Notes: a model not told the origin generated them from the sequence alone. A DNA stretch of 12,259 nt from Alphaproteobacteria bacterium UBA3307 (GCA_002361365.1 DEST01000103.1:1-12259); one strand, 5' to 3'; numbered from the stretch's first letter, positions 1 to 7,802 are shown. Numbers and translations are program-made.

Positions 1-509
1 TGCACTTCTGCCGAAAAATCCTGTAAATCTACTCTAAAATCATATTGTTGCTGTTCCAAATGCACAACTGAATGTTGCAAATTCAAAATCTGAATTCTGA
101 CATCGGAATCATAAAAATCATTTTGCTTAGCATCTTGACTCCAATTACTTTTCCCCTCTTTATTAAACACAATCCATACTTCTGCACCGTCGACCGAAAG
201 CGATTGCACATCAGGCGCACCTTGCAATAATGACGAAAGAGTAACCGCCATATCCATTTTGTTGAGTTTAGCCAACACATTTCCGTTTTGGCGATTCAAA
301 ATAGAAACGGATTGTGCCGACATTTTAGGATGCGGAAAAAGAGAAACATTCAAATCGCCGGAAAACATAATATTTTCTCCGATAATGGAAGAAAACTGTT
401 CTGCCAACTGTTCCTTATGCGCATTCCAGTCAATAAAAGAAACATAAGTACTCAGTCCGCCGACCAATAACACAATCACACCCAAAGATATCAGAATTAT
501 TTTCTTCAT
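1..509 (-). CDS. AsmA family protein, N-terminal part (3' end outside the window)
   Basis: An open frame runs from ATG at 509 to the window edge without a stop, giving 169 codons. It starts MKKIILISLGVIVLLVGG, a single N-terminal membrane anchor (about residues 4-20), followed by SFIDWNAHKEQLAEQFSSI and then GENIMFSGDLNVSLFPHPK. These match the AsmA family opening, in which a short helix after an F-I-D-W motif leads into the first beta strands of a chorein-like domain. Further on, a stretch reading LSSLLQGAPDVQSLSVDG resembles the repeated AsmA strand pattern. The family consists of inner-membrane-anchored periplasmic proteins linked to outer-membrane biogenesis and phospholipid transport; which member this is cannot be told from 169 residues. 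An AAAGGAG-like site (AAAAGGAG) lies about 10 nt before the ATG. It is divergent from cdd with 91 bp between. The family assignment is solid; the subfamily is open. Confidence 0.85.
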   Translation of the reverse strand, partial: MKKIILISLGVIVLLVGGLSTYVSFIDWNAHKEQLAEQFSSIIGENIMFSGDLNVSLFPHPKMSAQSVSILNRQNGNVLAKLNKMDMAVTLSSLLQGAPDVQSLSVDGAEVWIVFNKEGKSNWSQDAKQNDFYDSDVRIQILNLQHSVVHLEQQQYDFRVDLQDFSAEV

Positions 510-536
510 AAATGCGTCACTCCTTTTAAGACACTA

Positions 537-572
537 TTGACTTTAATGTATAATATTCATAGAATAAATCAA
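537..572. promoter_or_regulatory. Overlapping divergent promoters for cdd operon (+) and asmA gene (-)
   Basis: On the plus strand TTGACT (537-542), a 17-nt spacer and TAGAAT (560-565) form a near-consensus sigma70-type promoter. It would start transcription near 572, ahead of the GAGGGT ribosome binding site (588-593) of cdd. On the minus strand a weaker pair, TTGATT (572-567), 16 nt and TACATT (550-545), points to the asmA gene. The two would overlap and so could compete for RNA polymerase. The plus-strand call is good; the minus-strand one is tentative. Confidence 0.55.
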
Positions 573-600
573 CACATTTTTACAACTGAGGGTAAAAAAA

Positions 601-1002
601 ATGAAAGATAAAACACTATTGTTTCAAAGCGCGTTACAATGTCGCAACAATGCATACGCCCCATATTCTGAATTTAAGGTAGGAGCCGCTATTAAAAGTA
701 GCTGTGGCAAAATATTTGGCGGTTGCAATGTTGAAAATATCTCTTATCCATGCGGTACTTGTGCCGAAGCCGGAGCAATTTCTGCATTGATTGCCGACGG
801 CGAAACCGCTATTGCCGAAATCTTAATTGTGGCTGATACTGCAAATATTTTACCATGTGGCAACTGTTTGCAAAAAATTGCCGAATTCGGAACACCGGAT
901 ACACTTGTCCACAGTGCCGACCTCAACGGCAATATCAAAACCTATACCCTGAAACAACTTTTACCCAATGTTTTTGATGCAAAGGAAATAAAAAATGCTT
1001 GA
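601..1002 (+). CDS. cdd: Cytidine deaminase
   Basis: A 133-residue protein of the size of the homotetrameric cytidine deaminases, which hydrolyse cytidine and deoxycytidine to uridine and deoxyuridine plus ammonia in the cytoplasm. The zinc site is plain: C54 within TCAE, and C86 and C89 within PCGNC, with E56 as the catalytic proton shuttle. The substrate-binding N-V-E-N motif is at residues 43-46, and the N-terminal AYAPYSEFKVGAA segment is typical. The residue after the catalytic Glu is Ala (CAEA), whereas the Bacillus-type enzyme has Arg (CAER). As I recall, alphaproteobacterial members often lack that Arg. Its ribosome binding site is GAGGGT, 7 nt before the ATG. The last codons overlap the punA start by 8 bp (ATGCTTGA), so the two are probably translationally coupled. 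It is the first gene of the salvage operon. Confidence 0.93.
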   Translation: MKDKTLLFQSALQCRNNAYAPYSEFKVGAAIKSSCGKIFGGCNVENISYPCGTCAEAGAISALIADGETAIAEILIVADTANILPCGNCLQKIAEFGTPDTLVHSADLNGNIKTYTLKQLLPNVFDAKEIKNA

Positions 1003-1792
1003 AAAATCGTATGAATATTTGAAAAATCGTCTAGGCAATTTTGTACCGGACACAGCCATAATTCTTGGTTCTGGTTTGGGTGATGTCATAACAGCAATCA
1101 AAGAGCCGATTATTATTCCTTATGCTGACGTTCCGGCGTTTCCTACTCCTACTGTAAGTGGTCATAAAGGTGTATTTTATGCCGGAAAACTCGGCAAACA
1201 CAATGTTATATGTTTACAAGGTCGTTTTCATTTTTACGAAGGCATTGATGTACGTATGATTTATGAAGTGATTCGCTTATTGAAATCGTTGGGAGCAAAT
1301 TCACTTATTGTCACCAACGCTGCCGGGTCATTACGTATGTATATGCCGGCCGGCAGTATTATGCTGATTGCCGACCACATAAATATGAGCGGAACCAATC
1401 CGCTTATCGGGGTATGTGAAGAACCTTATTTTCCGGATATGAGTAATGCTTATGATTTAGAAATGCGTAATCGTTTTATGCAAATTGCCGAAGAGGAAAG
1501 AATACCTGTTTTTCAAGGTGTTTATATGATGCTGACCGGCCCTAATTATGAAACACCGGCTGAAGTTCGGATGTTACAAATGTTTAATGTAGAAGCTGTT
1601 GGAATGTCCACTGTACCGGAAGTCATTTCTGCCGCACAACTCGGGCTTAAGGTTTTGGGAATATCGGTAATTTCCAACTTAGCCACTGGTATGGATTTGC
1701 ACAAACCCGATCATCACGAAGTTCTGCTTCAGGTAGGCAAAGCCACCAAAAAACTCAGTTTGCTGATTACTAAATTTTTGGAAAAGGAATAA
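995..1792 (+). CDS. punA: Purine nucleoside phosphorylase (trimeric, PNP-I type)
   Basis: A 265-residue protein that fits the trimeric PNP family (about 270 residues), which splits inosine, guanosine and their deoxy forms with phosphate into the base plus (deoxy)ribose-1-phosphate. Visible motifs in order: GSGLG (25-29) and SGHKG (55-59) for phosphate, GRFHFYEG (76-83), NAAGSL (108-113; more often NAAGGL), GPNYETPAE (182-190) around the purine-binding Glu, GMSTVPE (203-209), and SVISN (224-228). The Asn of SVISN is the residue that favours 6-oxopurines in this family. Near the C-terminus HHEVL keeps the conserved His-Glu pattern. It overlaps cdd by 8 bp with an AAAGGA site inside the cdd end, and is followed after 3 nt by deoA. 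Nothing suggests a defect. A role in methylthioadenosine cleavage is less likely given the motifs and the neighbours. Confidence 0.92.
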   Translation: MLEKSYEYLKNRLGNFVPDTAIILGSGLGDVITAIKEPIIIPYADVPAFPTPTVSGHKGVFYAGKLGKHNVICLQGRFHFYEGIDVRMIYEVIRLLKSLGANSLIVTNAAGSLRMYMPAGSIMLIADHINMSGTNPLIGVCEEPYFPDMSNAYDLEMRNRFMQIAEEERIPVFQGVYMMLTGPNYETPAEVRMLQMFNVEAVGMSTVPEVISAAQLGLKVLGISVISNLATGMDLHKPDHHEVLLQVGKATKKLSLLITKFLEKE

Positions 1793-1795
1793 TCG

Positions 1796-3112
1796 ATGCT
1801 CCCTCAAGAAATTATCCGCATTAAACGTGACAAAGAGATACTTTCGACTGAACAAATTCGTGAATTTATAGCTGATATTTCTAATCATAAGGTTGATGAT
1901 ATGCAAATTGCCGCTATGACAATGGCGATTTTTTTAAATGGCTTAAATCGGCAAGAAACCATTGATTTGACTTTATCCATGCGTGATTCCGGTGATGTTT
2001 TGGATTGGGTGGACTTTGATAAGCCGATTGTCGACAAGCATTCCAGCGGCGGTGTCGGTGACAAAGTAAGCCTGATGCTTGCCCCTGTTCTTGCCGCTTG
2101 TGATGTGTATGTACCGATGATTGCCGGTCGCGGCTTGGGACATACCGGCGGTACGATTGATAAACTTGAGGCAATTCCAAACTACAATACCTGCGCCGAC
2201 AACACATTGTTCCGCAAAACCGTAAAACAGGTCGGTTGCGCCATTATCGGTCAAACCGGTAATCTGGCTCCGGCAGATAAAAAAATCTATGCGATTCGCG
2301 ACGTTTGCGGCACAGTTGAGTCGATTCCGTTAATTACCGCATCGATTCTATCCAAAAAATTGGCCGCCGGACTGCAATATCTGGTGATGGACTTAAAGTG
2401 CGGCAACGGCGCGTTTATGAAAAATTTTGAAGATGCTAAAACTTTAGCGCAGTCAATTATTGACGTTGCCAACGGTGCCGGCACCAAGGCTCGTGCAGTG
2501 CTTACCGATATGAATCAGGTTTTAGGCACCACTGCCGGCAATGCCGTAGAAGTGCAAGAAGCTATAGAATATCTACAGGGCGTCAACATCAATCCGCGAC
2601 TGGATAAAGTCACGCGCGAATTGTGCATTGAAATTCTGATGCTTTGCCACCGCTGCGAAACCGCATCAGAAGCGGATAAACTTATCTCCGGTGTTCTATC
2701 ATCAGGTAATGCTGCGGAAAAATTCTCACAAATGGTTGCTTCACTCGGCGGACCGACAGATTTTATCGAACATAGTGAAAAATATCTTCCGCAAGCTTCA
2801 CATACACAAGCAATTTACCCTCTTGAATCCGGATATGTCAGCGCCATGGACGCACGCACCGTAGGGTTAAGCATTATTGAACTTGGCGGCGGACGTAGTA
2901 TTCCGACACAAACTCTTGATTTAGCAACAGGATATTCCGAATTTGCGCAAATTGGTGACTTTGTTGATGAACAAACCCCTATTGCAATTGCACATTATCA
3001 AACGAAAGAACAATTTGAACGTGCGCAAAATGCCGTGCGCAAAGCTGTAATCATCAGCGACAAACAACCGGCGCTACATAACCCGATCATGCTTAAAATG
3101 CAGATACCATAA
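1796..3112 (+). CDS. deoA: Thymidine phosphorylase
   Basis: A 438-residue protein, essentially the length of E. coli DeoA (440), which converts thymidine or deoxyuridine plus phosphate to base and deoxyribose-1-phosphate. The helical N-terminal domain is followed by the phosphate-binding KHSSGGVGDK stretch (81-90) and the family signature GRGLGHTGGTIDKLE (111-125). The pyrimidine-contact residues R168, S183 and K187 sit in RDVCGTVESIPLITASILSK; they correspond to R171, S186 and K190 of the E. coli enzyme. The C-terminal PYNP-type domain is complete. A broader pyrimidine-nucleoside phosphorylase is possible, but length and sequence favour DeoA. It starts 3 nt after punA with an AAAAGGA site in the punA tail, so it is co-transcribed. 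No deoB or deoC follows. The gene ends 8 bp before the convergent uup stop, with no hairpin between. Confidence 0.93.
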   Translation: MLPQEIIRIKRDKEILSTEQIREFIADISNHKVDDMQIAAMTMAIFLNGLNRQETIDLTLSMRDSGDVLDWVDFDKPIVDKHSSGGVGDKVSLMLAPVLAACDVYVPMIAGRGLGHTGGTIDKLEAIPNYNTCADNTLFRKTVKQVGCAIIGQTGNLAPADKKIYAIRDVCGTVESIPLITASILSKKLAAGLQYLVMDLKCGNGAFMKNFEDAKTLAQSIIDVANGAGTKARAVLTDMNQVLGTTAGNAVEVQEAIEYLQGVNINPRLDKVTRELCIEILMLCHRCETASEADKLISGVLSSGNAAEKFSQMVASLGGPTDFIEHSEKYLPQASHTQAIYPLESGYVSAMDARTVGLSIIELGGGRSIPTQTLDLATGYSEFAQIGDFVDEQTPIAIAHYQTKEQFERAQNAVRKAVIISDKQPALHNPIMLKMQIP

Positions 3113-3120
3113 AAAAGAAT

Positions 3121-4932
3121 TTATACCTGAGCGGCAATATCTTCTGCTTTGAGCTGAATTTCAAGCCACTGATTTTCCATCTCTGCAATTTTTGCTTTAT
3201 TAGCGGCAAGTGATGTGGTCAGTTCATCAAATTTTTGCGGGTCATCGGTATAAAGATTCGGGTTACCAAGTGCTACTTCAATGGCTTTATCGGCATCTTC
3301 CAATTGAGCAATCTCTTTCGGTAAATTTTCAAGCAAATATTGTTCTTTATAACTCAATTTAACGGTTTTTGCACGTTCTCGGACTTTTGGTTCTTCTTTG
3401 ATTGCCGTTTTTTTAATCTGCTTTGTTGTCGATTTATTTTTGAGCTTATCCAAAAGCTCTGTATATGAACCGACGTGTTCGTAAATCGAGCCATCGCCCT
3501 TCATGTACAACAATGATGTTGCCACTTTATCCATAAAATCGCGGTCGTGACTGACAATCAACACTGTTCCTTCATATTCGTCCAACACTTCTTGCAACAA
3601 ATCAAGCGTATCCATATCCAAATCATTTGTCGGCTCATCCAAAACCAACAAATTAGACGGCCGCGCCAACGCCACCGCCAACATAAGACGATTTTTCTCA
3701 CCACCGGAGAGAGCAGATACCGGACACTGCGCCTGTTCCGGCTTGAATAAAAAATCTTTCAGATAAGCCACCACATGCCGAAAATGTCCGCGCACCCAAA
3801 TATGGTCGCCTTCATTGCACAATGTTTTCCATAACGTTTTTTTAGGGTCCAATGTAATACGGTTCTGGTCAAAATATGCCTCTTCCAGATTTTTACCGAT
3901 ACGAATAAATCCGGAATCCGGTTCCAAACGTTTGGTCAGCAATTTAATCAAAGTAGACTTTCCCGAACCATTCGGACCGACAATACCGAGTTTGTGCCCT
4001 TTGATAATCCGAATCGAAAAATCTTTGATAAGTTGCCGGTCGCCGAATGCTTTATAAACGTGTTTTGCCTCAATCACCATTTTAGAACGCTGTTCAGCCG
4101 TTTCTACCTCCATATTGACCGAGCCCATCATTTTTATTTGTTCACGCCGCTCCTGACGCAATTGCTGTAACCGCCGCAACCGCCCCATATTACGCTTTCT
4201 GCGAGCTGTAACACCTTTATGCAGCCATTCTGTTTCTTCGGCAATTTTCTTATTAAGAGCCTTTTGTTCGATAATTTCTTGGTCAATAACCTGATTTTCC
4301 CATTCTTCAAAATAAGCAAAACTTTTGTTATTGCGACGCAAAATGCCGCGGTCGAGCCAAAATGTCGTTTGTGAAATATGACTTAAAAACGAACGGTCGT
4401 GACTGATAACAATAACCGCACCGACAAATTTTCGGATTATATCTTCAAGCTTTTCAATTGCTTCAATATCCAAATGGTTGGTCGGTTCATCAAGCAGTAA
4501 AATATCCGGTTCATTAATCAATGCCCGCGCCAATGCGGCTTTACGGCATTCACCGCCTGATGATTCTTGCGGATTTTGGTTTGCCCGAATATCAAAATAC
4601 TCTATTAGCTGGTCAGCCATATAGGTCTGATTTTTATCTGATTTAGGCAAGCCGCTTTCCACCACTTCACGCAATGTTTTATATTCGCTGAGATTCGGTT
4701 CTTGCGGCATATACCCGATACGCATTCCCGGTTGGATAAAAAACTCGCCTTCATCAGGCTCTATTTCGTGTGCAATCACTTTTAACAGCGTTGACTTGCC
4801 GCAGCCGTTACGTCCGACCAGACATATCTTATCTCCGCGGTTGATATACAAATCAACTCCCACAAACAGCGGGTTCAAGCCAAAACTGAGCTTAGCATCG
4901 CGAATTGTATATATTGGAGCTTCCATAACCAT
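3121..4932 (-). CDS. uup: ABC-F family ATPase, Uup type
   Basis: A 603-residue soluble protein with two ABC ATPase domains and no membrane segments, as in ABC-F ribosome-associated factors. Domain 1 has Walker A GRNGCGKST (40-48), signature SSGGE (124-128), Walker B ILLLDE (144-149) and switch His in SHD. Domain 2 has GPNGSGKST (319-327), LSGGE and LVLDEPTNDLD. Between them is a basic linker with EWLHKGVTARRKRNMGR (235-251), the arm that in ABC-F proteins reaches P-site tRNA. After domain 2 comes a Lys/Glu-rich coiled-coil tail of about 100 residues, which separates Uup from EttA. E. coli Uup is 635 residues. The first signature lacks the usual Leu; the second is canonical. The start at 4932 is preferred over the Met two codons later, because AAAGG lies 8 nt before it. 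It is a single gene, convergent with deoA. Confidence 0.88.
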   Translation of the reverse strand: MVMEAPIYTIRDAKLSFGLNPLFVGVDLYINRGDKICLVGRNGCGKSTLLKVIAHEIEPDEGEFFIQPGMRIGYMPQEPNLSEYKTLREVVESGLPKSDKNQTYMADQLIEYFDIRANQNPQESSGGECRKAALARALINEPDILLLDEPTNHLDIEAIEKLEDIIRKFVGAVIVISHDRSFLSHISQTTFWLDRGILRRNNKSFAYFEEWENQVIDQEIIEQKALNKKIAEETEWLHKGVTARRKRNMGRLRRLQQLRQERREQIKMMGSVNMEVETAEQRSKMVIEAKHVYKAFGDRQLIKDFSIRIIKGHKLGIVGPNGSGKSTLIKLLTKRLEPDSGFIRIGKNLEEAYFDQNRITLDPKKTLWKTLCNEGDHIWVRGHFRHVVAYLKDFLFKPEQAQCPVSALSGGEKNRLMLAVALARPSNLLVLDEPTNDLDMDTLDLLQEVLDEYEGTVLIVSHDRDFMDKVATSLLYMKGDGSIYEHVGSYTELLDKLKNKSTTKQIKKTAIKEEPKVRERAKTVKLSYKEQYLLENLPKEIAQLEDADKAIEVALGNPNLYTDDPQKFDELTTSLAANKAKIAEMENQWLEIQLKAEDIAAQV

Positions 4933-4999
4933 TTTACAAACCTTTCAGCGCATTTTTAAAACAAAAATAAAAATAATACAAGAGATTTATTTTTTTACC

Positions 5000-5028
5000 T
5001 TGAAACACTGAATTTTTAGTATTATTGT
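5000..5028 (+). promoter_or_regulatory. Promoter of the Sel1-repeat gene
   Basis: TTGAAA (5000-5005), a 17-nt spacer and TATTGT (5023-5028) would start transcription near 5035. That is downstream of an ATG at 5029 and upstream of the AGGTGA ribosome binding site and the ATG at 5065, which supports the later start codon. The -10 box is only a 4/6 match. Confidence 0.45.
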
Positions 5029-5064
5029 ATGCTCAATGTATTTTGTATAACACAGGTGAATATA

Positions 5065-6198
5065 ATGAAAAAAATACTTTTTACCTTAATGCTCGGCGTA
5101 TTGTTATACCGCCCTTCTTATGCGGACGAGGAGTTAGAATTACTCTCAGATGAAATGCTCTTTTCCGGAACTTCCGAAGAAACTGATACGGAACCGACAT
5201 CAGATAACTCTGAAAAAACCGGTTTATTTGGGTTTATAAGCAATTTTTTCTCCGGTTCTGATGATAGTATTGATACAGCTGAAAAATCAACCAAAGAAAC
5301 GTTTTTAGAAAAAAGCGAGCGTCTGGCTTTACAAGGGGATATTGAAGCTCAAATGAATTTGGCATATATGTACTTATACGGTATCAACGGCGCCGACACC
5401 GACTATGCAAAATCAGTCAAATATTACACTATGGCAGCAGAACAAAATAACCCGATAGCCCTCAACAATTTAGGCAGCTTATATTTTAACGGCATAGGTG
5501 TCAAAAAAGATATTCATCAAGCACTTGAACTTTTTCAAAAATCGGCAGAACTTGGTAATGAAAACGCATCAATCAATTTAGCTTTTATCTATTTAAGTGG
5601 CGGCAAAAAAGACGCAATGCGCAATCAAAAAGCAGTTGATTTATTACAAAAAGCGCAAGAAAAAAGCCATATTGCACAATTTATGCTGGGATACGCCTAT
5701 TATAAAGGATTTGTTGTACCGCAAGATTATGAAAAAGCCTTTTCTCTGATTGAAAAATCTGCTCGGAATGATTCTAATATTGACGAAGCGCAGCTGGTTT
5801 TGGCACTGATGTATCGCCGCGGTCTAGGAACGGTTCAAAACTATCAAAAGGCCGTTGAAGCATACCGTTCATCTGTTAGTCAGGGCAATATGGAAGCGAT
5901 TATGGCCTTGGCCGAGATATATGCCAAAGGTAAAATTTGCCCGCGCAATTTGGTATTAGCGCATGCTTTGTGGAATATTGCCGCTTCTCGCGGAGTGGAT
6001 AATGCTGCCATCATGCGAGATGAATTGGTAACCAAAGCTAAAATGAATTTAGAAATGCTGACCAAAGCACAAAGTATTGCCCAAGAATATAAAGCTGCTC
6101 CATCTGAATTGACCAATTATATCCGCCAAACATACGGAACAGATATTCGTAGCTACATAGACAACAATATGCCTTTGCCTCAACCTGTAAAAAAGTAA
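5065..6198 (+). CDS. Secreted Sel1-like repeat (TPR-like) protein
   Basis: The preferred start at 5065 gives 377 residues and places a clear Sec signal peptide at the N-terminus: MKKILFTLMLGVLLYRPSYA, cleaved after A20 before DEE. An upstream in-frame ATG at 5029 has no ribosome binding site and would bury the signal, whereas AGGTGA sits 6 nt before 5065. After an acidic, Ser/Thr-rich linker (about 21-80), six Sel1-type repeats of 35-38 residues fill about 91-312. Each has the A-x-x-x-L-G/A-x-x-Y-x-x-G core; an example is ALNNLGSLYFNGIGV. The tail has the ALWNIAASRG form common in alphaproteobacterial Sel1 proteins. Such repeats make solenoids that bind other proteins, so a periplasmic scaffold is likely, but the partner is unknown. 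The flippase-like gene follows after 7 nt, so the two are probably co-expressed. Confidence 0.82.
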   Translation: MKKILFTLMLGVLLYRPSYADEELELLSDEMLFSGTSEETDTEPTSDNSEKTGLFGFISNFFSGSDDSIDTAEKSTKETFLEKSERLALQGDIEAQMNLAYMYLYGINGADTDYAKSVKYYTMAAEQNNPIALNNLGSLYFNGIGVKKDIHQALELFQKSAELGNENASINLAFIYLSGGKKDAMRNQKAVDLLQKAQEKSHIAQFMLGYAYYKGFVVPQDYEKAFSLIEKSARNDSNIDEAQLVLALMYRRGLGTVQNYQKAVEAYRSSVSQGNMEAIMALAEIYAKGKICPRNLVLAHALWNIAASRGVDNAAIMRDELVTKAKMNLEMLTKAQSIAQEYKAAPSELTNYIRQTYGTDIRSYIDNNMPLPQPVKK

Positions 6199-6205
6199 AA
6201 TATCA

Positions 6206-7195
6206 ATGCGAAAAAGTGAAAAAAAACGTTTGCTAAAAAAAATTATTTCGTGGTCAGGGTTGTTTTTTTTCGGACTGGCGGCATTTATGATATATCGGCA
6301 GCTGTCGCGTTATTCACTTGAAGACATCAAAAATGCGATTATAGCAATGCCAAACAAAAACATTCTCTACGCTTGTATTGCTTCATTTTGCGGATATTTT
6401 GCACTTTCGTCATATGATTTTTTAGCATTGAAATACATCAAACGCAAAATAGCCGTATGGAAATGGATGTTTGCCGGCTTTTTGGGATTTGCCGTCAGCA
6501 ATAATGCCGGACACGCAATAGTTTCCGGCGGAGCGGTACGTTATCGCCTATACACTCGTTGGCGCCTATCGGCTACCGATATCGTCAAGATGGTAACTTT
6601 TTCCGGTTTTACATATTTGATTGCCTGCTTTTTTCTGGTGATTGTAGGTTTATTATGCTCTCCACAACACGTTTTATCATCATTATCTTCACGCTACATA
6701 AATTGGACAATGATGTTGATATCAATCTGTGGACTTCTGTTTTATTTGTGGGGATGCGCATTTTATAGAAAAACGATTGTCATTAAAGATATAGAATTTA
6801 CCACTCCATCGCTTAAATTGGCAATAGCGCAAATTTTCATCGGCGGAGCGGATATTTTAATGGCTTCATTGGTGTTATATTTTTTAATGAAAAGTACGAT
6901 AGAAATACCTTTTTTTACCTTTATCGGCGTATTTATTATTGCTCAAATGTTAGGGATATATAGTCAGGTTCCGGGAGGACTTGGAGTGTTTGAAGTGGTG
7001 TTTACTAATTTATTGCCAAATGATGAAGACCAAGCCAAGTTATTTGCAATTTTGATATTGTATCGTATAATATACTATTTATTGCCTCTAACAATATCCG
7101 GAATAGCTTTATTTATATATGAATTTGAATGGCACGAACAGAAATTATATAAAAAAATAAAAAAGAGGGTTGACAAATCCAAAGATACGTTGTAA
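6206..7195 (+). CDS. Membrane protein of the lysylphosphatidylglycerol synthase TM / MprF flippase-domain family
   Basis: A 329-residue integral inner-membrane protein with roughly eight hydrophobic segments (about 11-30, 47-68, 81-100, 128-150, 165-186, 200-222, 230-250 and 280-306). Two family landmarks are clear: SGGAVRYRLYTRWRLSA after the third segment, and YSQVPGGLGVFEVVF after the seventh. These define the LPG_synthase_TM (UPF0104-like) family, whose best-known member is the N-terminal lipid-flipping half of MprF. The C-terminal aminoacyl-transferase domain of MprF is absent and no partner synthase lies nearby, so this is a stand-alone putative lipid transporter; its substrate is unknown. 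No good ribosome binding site precedes the ATG, which lies 7 nt after the Sel1 gene stop, so coupling is likely. The C-terminus is Lys/Arg-rich and cytoplasmic by the positive-inside rule. Its last codons carry the tRNA promoter. Confidence 0.82.
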   Translation: MRKSEKKRLLKKIISWSGLFFFGLAAFMIYRQLSRYSLEDIKNAIIAMPNKNILYACIASFCGYFALSSYDFLALKYIKRKIAVWKWMFAGFLGFAVSNNAGHAIVSGGAVRYRLYTRWRLSATDIVKMVTFSGFTYLIACFFLVIVGLLCSPQHVLSSLSSRYINWTMMLISICGLLFYLWGCAFYRKTIVIKDIEFTTPSLKLAIAQIFIGGADILMASLVLYFLMKSTIEIPFFTFIGVFIIAQMLGIYSQVPGGLGVFEVVFTNLLPNDEDQAKLFAILILYRIIYYLLPLTISGIALFIYEFEWHEQKLYKKIKKRVDKSKDTL

Positions 7196-7199
7196 TAAT
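7170..7199 (+). promoter_or_regulatory. tRNA-Met promoter inside the end of the preceding gene
   Basis: A perfect TTGACA (7170-7175) is followed after 18 nt by AATAAT (7194-7199), preceded by TG one base upstream (extended -10). Transcription would start near 7206, just before the tRNA. The -35 box encodes residues near the flippase C-terminus, and the flippase stop (7193-7195) overlaps the -10 region. Confidence 0.6.
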
Positions 7200-7212
7200 T
7201 TTTCTTGTTCTT

Positions 7213-7289
7213 GGCGGGGTAGCTCAGTTGGTTAGAGCAGCGGAATCATAATCCGCGTGTCGTTGGTTCGAATCCGACCCTCGCTACCA
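7213..7289 (+). tRNA. tRNA-Met (CAT anticodon, elongator type)
   Basis: A 77-nt complete cloverleaf: acceptor 7213-7219 with 7279-7285, D arm GCTC/GAGC, anticodon stem GCGGA/TCCGC around loop ATCATAA with anticodon CAT at 7247-7249, T arm GTTGG-TTCGAAT-CCGAC, discriminator A and an encoded CCA. The first acceptor pair is G-U, not the C-A mismatch of initiator tRNA. A CAT anticodon could also be the lysidine-modified Ile2 tRNA, but the D-arm and acceptor sequence match what I recall of alphaproteobacterial elongator tRNA-Met. Confidence 0.93.
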
Positions 7290-7296
7290 AACATCA

Positions 7297-7323
7297 AAAA
7301 GCCTCCCCTTGTGGGAGGTTTTT
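7297..7323. terminator. Bidirectional intrinsic terminator after tRNA-Met and the acetyltransferase gene
   Basis: CCTCCC (7302-7307), a 5-nt loop and GGGAGG (7313-7318) are followed by five T and preceded by four A and a G. Read on the plus strand it ends the tRNA transcript; read on the minus strand (GGGAGG then CTTTTT) it can end the acetyltransferase transcript. Confidence 0.85.
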
Positions 7324-7397
7324 GGGTATCTGCGAGGAGCCGGATTCATCGTCAAAATGGGGCTAATAGTAAAAATTAAATAAATCGGCCTCAAGGT

Positions 7398-7802
7398 CTA
7401 ATTTTCAATTTTTCGCTCCAAAACATAATGCGGATAATAAATGCCGGAAGCATCATATTCTTCCTCTTTGATGATTTTAAAGCCGAACTTAGTGTAAATA
7501 TGCATTACAACATCATTTCCGGCTTTTACTCCGATAGTCATCGACTCATTATATGTATCTATCACGTGTTTGATTAACTTTTGTCCGATACCTTGATTAA
7601 CATATCTCGGTAACACATATAACATTTTAATCAGTTTCTTTTCTTTCCAATAACTGATATAAGCTACGCTCTTGCCATCTTCGGTGTAAATATACGTATC
7701 AAAATTCGGATAAGAATAAGTTACCACACGATCATAAAGTTTTTGCCAATCTTCATCGGATAAATCATCGGTTGAACGCAGTGAGCAATCAAAAATCATC
7801 AT
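7398..7802 (-). CDS. GNAT-family N-acetyltransferase, probably N-terminally truncated by an in-frame TGA
   Basis: The open frame encodes 134 residues of a GCN5-related acetyltransferase, a family that moves the acetyl group of acetyl-CoA to an amine; the substrate here is unknown. The acetyl-CoA loop is V-N-Q-G-I-G-Q (68-74) after the strand MLYVLP, and motif B is seen in NDVVMHIYTKFGFKII (95-110). The C-terminal part is complete. The start is doubtful: the ATG at 7802 has no ribosome binding site and the first GNAT strand is missing. The same frame continues upstream past a TGA (7814-7812) to an ATG at 7850 that has a good AGGAAGG site and a promoter. The upstream codons read MGYNIKRAKVAD, a typical GNAT first strand. 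Read through, the protein would have 150 residues, normal for the family. Either this is a recent nonsense mutation with possible restart at 7802 or 7799, or a sequence error. Confidence 0.75.
   Translation of the reverse strand: MMIFDCSLRSTDDLSDEDWQKLYDRVVTYSYPNFDTYIYTEDGKSVAYISYWKEKKLIKMLYVLPRYVNQGIGQKLIKHVIDTYNESMTIGVKAGNDVVMHIYTKFGFKIIKEEEYDASGIYYPHYVLERKIEN

Noticed and set aside
83..280. 65-codon minus-strand frame near the left end
   Set aside because: It is out of frame with the AsmA-like coding sequence that spans 509 to 1 and has no support of its own.
5029..5064. Earlier ATG for the Sel1-repeat protein
   Set aside because: No ribosome binding site, it lies upstream of the likely transcription start, and it would put 12 residues before a clear signal peptide.
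7213..7289. Initiator tRNA or Ile2 (lysidine) tRNA
   Set aside because: The first pair is G-U rather than the initiator C-A mismatch; the overall sequence fits elongator Met better than Ile2.
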